Shown one piece after another: positions 60,808 through 64,000 of a stretch of DNA of 64,000 nt. How positions within the stretch are numbered: position 1 is the stretch's first letter; each line of letters opens with the position of its first letter. The position numbers and the translations under genes were made by a program. The stretch comes from an uncultured Oscillospiraceae bacterium. GTDB lineage: Bacteria; Bacillota; Clostridia; Oscillospirales; Oscillospiraceae. The notes under the pieces were generated by a model. The model was not told where the DNA came from and searched no databases. It saw only the letters and a list, made by a program, of their open reading frames with translations. The DNA lies in contig CAJOEH010000006.1 in the NCBI GenBank assembly GCA_905233385.1, forward strand, positions 93,195 through 157,194. The letters run 5' to 3'.

Positions 60808-61020
60808 GCAACGAAATGAGATGGGCGCATTTCCGGTGAAATCTTTTGCCTGACGGCAAAAGGTGAAATCAAAGGCTGACGCCTTTGGTGAAATCGAATG
60901 GTTGACGCATTCGGTGAAATGAAATCCACCCACGCGACGTCGATGCGCATTTCACTGCCCACAGGGCAATTTCACCGCCGCAGGCGATTTCACCCACCCT
61001 GCAAGGGTGGATTTCGTTGC
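60808..61020. repeat. Modular hairpin array B (spacer GGTGAAAT)
   Basis: The outer ends are a perfect 10-bp inverted repeat (GCAACGAAAT and ATTTCGTTGC). Inside, hairpins with unrelated stems (TTTTGCCTGACGGCAAAA; AAAGGCTGACGCCTTT; TGCCCACAGGGCA; CACCCTGCAAGGGTG) are separated by GGTGAAAT on the left and ATTTCACC on the right. Another hairpin, GGACTGTCCTGATGGACAGT, follows at 61021-61042. Not coding. Confidence 0.88.
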
Positions 61021-61077
61021 GGACTGTCCTGATGGACAGTCCGCTAAAAGGCCGGTTGTTTTTCATGGAACGTGGAA

Positions 61078-61797
61078 ATGAAAAACGCGGAAACACTGTG
61101 GAACGGCATTACAATGATACAGCCGGAGCGCGGCTTCCGTCTTGGGACGGACTCGGTGCTGCTGGCGCGGTTTCTCTCCCTGCCGAAGCGGGCGAAGGTC
61201 ACGGACCTCGGCTCGGGCAGCGGCGCGCTGGGCCTGCTCCTGTGCGCGTTCGACGAGACCTGCGCCGTGACCGGCGTTGAGATCGACGAAACGGCGCACC
61301 GCCTTGCGCTGGAGAATATCGCGCGCAACGGACTGGAGGGAAGACTGTCTTCCGTCCTCGGCGACGTGCGGCAGATCCGCGCCCTGCTGCCCGCGGGAAG
61401 CTTTTCCTGCGTGATCTCCAATCCGCCGTATTTTGCGGCGGGGAGCGGGAAGGTCAGCGCGGAAAACGCCGCGGCGCGGTCGGAGGAGAGGCTCTCCCTG
61501 CGCGAGCTTTGCGCGGCGGCGGCCTGGCTCCTGCCGAGCGGCGGCAGGTTTGCCCTCGTGCACCGGCCGGAGCGGCTGTGCGATCTTATCTGCGCCATGC
61601 GCGAAAACGCGATCGAGCCGAAGCGCATCCAATTCGTCCGCCACAGCGCGGACAGCCCCGTCTGTCTCGTGCTTTTGGAGGGACGGCGCGGCGGCAGACC
61701 CGGCCTGACCTACCTGCCGGACTTCTGCGAATTTACACCCGACGGCGCGGAGACGGACGAATACCGCGCCGCCTATCACAGAGGAGAACAGCCATGA
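61078..61797 (+). CDS. tRNA1(Val) adenine-37 N6-methyltransferase-like (TrmN6/YfiC family)
   Basis: The 239-aa protein starts at the ATG at 61078. SAM-binding motif VTDLGSGSGALGLLL near residue 40; catalytic NPPYF (ISNPPYFAAGSG) near residue 115, the (N/D)PPY motif of N6-adenine methyltransferases. The beginning (NGITMIQPERGFRLGTDSVL) is typical of the YfiC/TrmN6 group. It lies directly upstream of rsmI with an ATGA overlap, a pairing common in Firmicutes. The ribosome site is weak and touches the last hairpin after array B. Confidence 0.85.
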   Translation: MKNAETLWNGITMIQPERGFRLGTDSVLLARFLSLPKRAKVTDLGSGSGALGLLLCAFDETCAVTGVEIDETAHRLALENIARNGLEGRLSSVLGDVRQIRALLPAGSFSCVISNPPYFAAGSGKVSAENAAARSEERLSLRELCAAAAWLLPSGGRFALVHRPERLCDLICAMRENAIEPKRIQFVRHSADSPVCLVLLEGRRGGRPGLTYLPDFCEFTPDGAETDEYRAAYHRGEQP

Positions 61798-62621
61798 GCG
61801 GAACTCTGACCCTTGTGCCGACGCCGATCGGCAATCTCTCCGATATTTCGCCCCGGTGCCGCCAGGCGCTCGAGGAGGCGGATTTCATCGCCGCGGAGGA
61901 CACCCGCGTGACCCTGAAACTGCTGAATCATCTGGGGATCAAAAAACCGCTGGTCAGCTACTACGAGCACAACAAGGAGGCCAGCGGCAAGAAGATCGTC
62001 GAGCGCATTCTGGCAGGGGAGAACTGCGCGCAGGTCTCGGACGCGGGCACGCCCGCGATCTCCGACCCCGGCGAGGACCTTGTGCGCCTGTGCGCGGAAA
62101 GCGGCGTTCCCGTCGTCGCCGTGCCCGGCCCCTGCGCCGCGATCACCGCGCTGAGCGTGTCCGGCCTGCCGACGGGCAGATTCACCTTCGAGGGCTTCCT
62201 CTCCACGACGAAGAAAAACCGCGCCGCCCATCTGCAATCTTTGCAGAAGGAGCAGCGCACGATGATCTTCTACGAGGCGCCGCACAAGCTTGCCGCCACG
62301 CTGAAAGACCTGGAGAACGCGTTCGGCGAGGCGCGGCGCATCGCCCTCTGCCGCGAGCTGACGAAGCTCCACGAGGAAGTCCTGCGCATGACCCTCGGCG
62401 AGGCGGTCGCGTATTACGCGGAAACCGCGCCGCGTGGGGAATACGTCCTGATCGTGGAGGGCGCGCCGGAGGAGAAGGAGGAAGGCGTTTCCTTAGAGAC
62501 CGCGTTGGAGAAGATCGCCGCCCTCACGGAGCGCGGCGTCAGCAAAAAGGACGCGGTCAAGCAGGTCGCGCAGGAGACGGGCTTGCCGAAGAACGCCCTG
62601 TACGACGCGGCAATAAAATGA
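61794..62621 (+). CDS. rsmI: 16S rRNA (cytidine-1402-2'-O)-methyltransferase
   Basis: The 275-aa protein starts at the ATG at 61794, overlapping the upstream gene by 4 bp. The tetrapyrrole-methylase fold of RsmI is plain: LTLVPTPIGNLSDISPRCRQ, FIAAEDTRVTLKLLNHL, QVSDAGTPAISDPGEDLVRL, VPVVAVPGPCAAITALSVSG, LPTGRFTFEGFLSTTKKNR, FYEAPHKLAATLKDL. The C-terminal region (TERGVSKKDAVKQVAQETGL) is the usual helix-turn-helix-like end. It methylates the ribosomal decoding site. Confidence 0.97.
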   Translation: MSGTLTLVPTPIGNLSDISPRCRQALEEADFIAAEDTRVTLKLLNHLGIKKPLVSYYEHNKEASGKKIVERILAGENCAQVSDAGTPAISDPGEDLVRLCAESGVPVVAVPGPCAAITALSVSGLPTGRFTFEGFLSTTKKNRAAHLQSLQKEQRTMIFYEAPHKLAATLKDLENAFGEARRIALCRELTKLHEEVLRMTLGEAVAYYAETAPRGEYVLIVEGAPEEKEEGVSLETALEKIAALTERGVSKKDAVKQVAQETGLPKNALYDAAIK

Positions 62622-62655
62622 AATAACGGCACGACACACAGGTCGTGCCCTACGT

Positions 62656-62692
62656 AAACAGCGGAGCGCTGCAATGCAGCGCTCCGCTGTTT
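62656..62692. terminator. Bidirectional terminator between rsmI and the SLH gene
   Basis: Perfect 18-bp arms AAACAGCGGAGCGCTGCA and TGCAGCGCTCCGCTGTTT. A shorter hairpin GGCACGAC/GTCGTGCC lies at 62628-62649. Confidence 0.88.
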
Positions 62693-62704
62693 ATGGTTGT
62701 AGAT

Positions 62705-64000
62705 TTACTTGATAAACGCGTTAAAGAAGCGCACCATGATGGAGGCGGCCTGCGCGCGGGTCGCGGTGCCCTGCGGGTTCAGGCAGAGCTTGCCGTTCTG
62801 CTCCATGCCGCGGAACAGGTCGCAGCCGACGGCCCAGTACATCGCGTCTTCGGCGTAGTCGGAGAGCTTGTTCCGGTCAGTGAAGACGCTCAGTTTGCCG
62901 CGGGCGGAGAGGTCGTAGCCCTTCCACTCGGCGTAGCGGTAGAGGAAGGCGGCGAACTGCTCGCGCGTGACGGGATCGTTCGGGGCGAACACGTTGTCTG
63001 AAATACCCTTGGCGATGCCGACGTTCGACGCCCAGAGGACGGCGTCGCTGTACCAGCGGTCTTCCGGAACGTCGGAGAAGGTGCGTCCGTACTTGACCTC
63101 CGGCTCACCCTCCATGCGGTAGAGCACGGTCACGACCATGGCGCGGCTGACTGCGCCGTTCGGATCGAAGTGGCGGTAGCTGATGCCGTTGAACAGGCCG
63201 ATCTGCGCGGAACGGTTCACTTCCTCGTAGCACCACATGTTCTCCGGCACGTCAAGGAAGTCTTCGACGTTGTGGAGCGGGATCCTGGTGTACTGCGCGA
63301 AGTAGGTGGCGTTCTTCGTGACCTTTTCGATGGCGGGCGACCAGCCGGCGAAGCAGTAGATGTACTTGTCGTCGTCGGGCTTGTCGGTCGAGCCGTGGAA
63401 GACGGGCATCTCACCCTTCGCGCACTGCTCACGGTAGGCCTTGCCTTCCACGTACCAGGTGATCGTGTTGTAGACCGTCGCGGTCGGATCGACAGGACCG
63501 GTGGTCGGCTCGGTCGGCGCCGTCGTCGGTTCGGTCGGCGCGGTGGTCGGCTCGGTCGGCGTGATCGCGTCCTTCTTCACGAAGAACTGGAATCCGAAGT
63601 CCTTGGCCTTCGCCGTGGGATCGCTCGTGGAGTAGCCGGAGATATTGGTCTTGTCCTTGCTGGAGTTGTAGTAGCACTCGATATAGGCAGGACCGTAGCT
63701 GTTGGAGAAGGTGGCGTGCTGGATGTAGGCCAAGCCGTCCGTCCAGCTCACCTTCCACTTGCCGTCCGCGCCCGCGTAGGTCGGGTCGTTCGTCATCTCG
63801 AAGTAGTTGCCGGAGACCCACATCACGATCTGATCGGCGCCGTTCTTGAAGCTGAACGTACCGTCGCCGTTATCCACGACCGTCCAGACGAGGGAGGCGT
63901 CCGGGTCGTAGATCTTGTTGCCGGTCGGCGTGATCGCCTGCGCGACGAGATACCAGTTGTTGTCGTTCTCGTCCTTGATCGCCATGCCGTGGCCCGGGCT
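62705..64000 (-). CDS. SLH-domain surface protein, C-terminal part, cut by window edge
   Basis: At least 431 codons are open to the right edge; the start lies outside. The visible N-terminal part is beta-rich (NWYLVAQAITPTGNKIYDPD; SNSYGPAYIECYYNSSKDKT). Next come a Thr/Pro linker of TEPTTAP repeats (about residues 142-166), a CFAGWSPAIEKVTKNATY segment resembling InlB/Listeria-Bacteroides repeats, and three SLH repeats (FLDVPENMWCYEEVNRSAQI; FSDVPEDRWYSDAVLWASNV; LSDYAEDAMYWAVGCDLFRG). It is a third SLH surface protein in this window. The wall-facing end is intact; the ligand- or enzyme-bearing end is not visible. Confidence 0.87.
   Translation of the reverse strand, partial: SPGHGMAIKDENDNNWYLVAQAITPTGNKIYDPDASLVWTVVDNGDGTFSFKNGADQIVMWVSGNYFEMTNDPTYAGADGKWKVSWTDGLAYIQHATFSNSYGPAYIECYYNSSKDKTNISGYSTSDPTAKAKDFGFQFFVKKDAITPTEPTTAPTEPTTAPTEPTTGPVDPTATVYNTITWYVEGKAYREQCAKGEMPVFHGSTDKPDDDKYIYCFAGWSPAIEKVTKNATYFAQYTRIPLHNVEDFLDVPENMWCYEEVNRSAQIGLFNGISYRHFDPNGAVSRAMVVTVLYRMEGEPEVKYGRTFSDVPEDRWYSDAVLWASNVGIAKGISDNVFAPNDPVTREQFAAFLYRYAEWKGYDLSARGKLSVFTDRNKLSDYAEDAMYWAVGCDLFRGMEQNGKLCLNPQGTATRAQAASIMVRFFNAFIK

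Overview
The window looks like chromosomal DNA of a GC-rich Clostridia member, probably an uncultured gut Oscillospirales-type bacterium (inference). The clues are three surface proteins with S-layer homology (SLH) repeats, rubrerythrin, a two-cluster ferredoxin, a short-lived-mRNA style of gene packing with ATGA overlaps, and Firmicutes-type housekeeping genes (gdhA, glmS, dprA, uppP, rsmI). Clear AT-rich patches (about 7.8-10.5 kb, 11.4-15.2 kb, 26.3-28.6 kb) mark acquired DNA. No tRNA, rRNA, integrase, transposase or CRISPR array was seen.

Layout. 0-2.8 kb: replication/mobilisation module on the minus strand (CHC2 primase, D5-like helicase, MobV relaxase cut by the left edge), probably part of a mobilisable element. 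3.0-7.0 kb: SLH/leucine-rich surface protein, a 56-aa protein, an XRE regulator and a sigma-70-like factor. 7.04-7.77 kb: non-coding block of consecutive hairpins, including about 110-bp tandem units whose stems covary. 8.2-10.2 kb: compact three-gene cluster that I read as a graspetide (ATP-grasp RiPP) system: precursor, ATP-grasp ligase, membrane protein. 10.5-23.5 kb: defence island. It holds an XRE/SLOG divergent pair; a nine-gene minus-strand run headed by a C-protein-like regulator (two m5C methyltransferases, a FokI-type nuclease, an unknown small protein, Vsr, HNH, then Gabija GajA and GajB); an AbiTii protein; and a Fic protein with its own repeat operator.

24-29.4 kb: accessory cassettes (lipoprotein, Vat-like acetyltransferase, P-loop kinase, an AMP-forming ligase behind a structured leader RNA and between 81-bp direct repeats) and AbrB fragments. 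29.7-37.8 kb: gdhA, then a three-gene operon led by a 1,546-aa HD/HEAT/nucleotidyltransferase/PRTase-like fusion. 38-46.7 kb: small accessory genes, a 1,691-aa secreted beta-helix/hydrolase protein, chloramphenicol acetyltransferase and a Nudix hydrolase. 47-51.6 kb: SLH-anchored clan-CD-like peptidase and a repeat-tailed membrane protein. 51.8-62.6 kb: core genes rbr, glmS, dprA, a DEAD helicase, uppP, a frameshifted clpC, ferredoxin, a tRNA-type methyltransferase and rsmI. 62.7-64 kb: another SLH protein, cut by the right edge.

The most interesting signals are the graspetide-like cluster, the compound C-protein/Gabija operon, the structured leader before the AMP-ligase, and four hairpin-array loci. 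Three of these arrays are built the same way: many unrelated short stem-loops separated by one fixed spacer word (GCGATAT, GGTGAAAT or AATGAAG), with the spacer orientation reversing in mid-array. All functional assignments come from reading motifs by eye; no database search was run.
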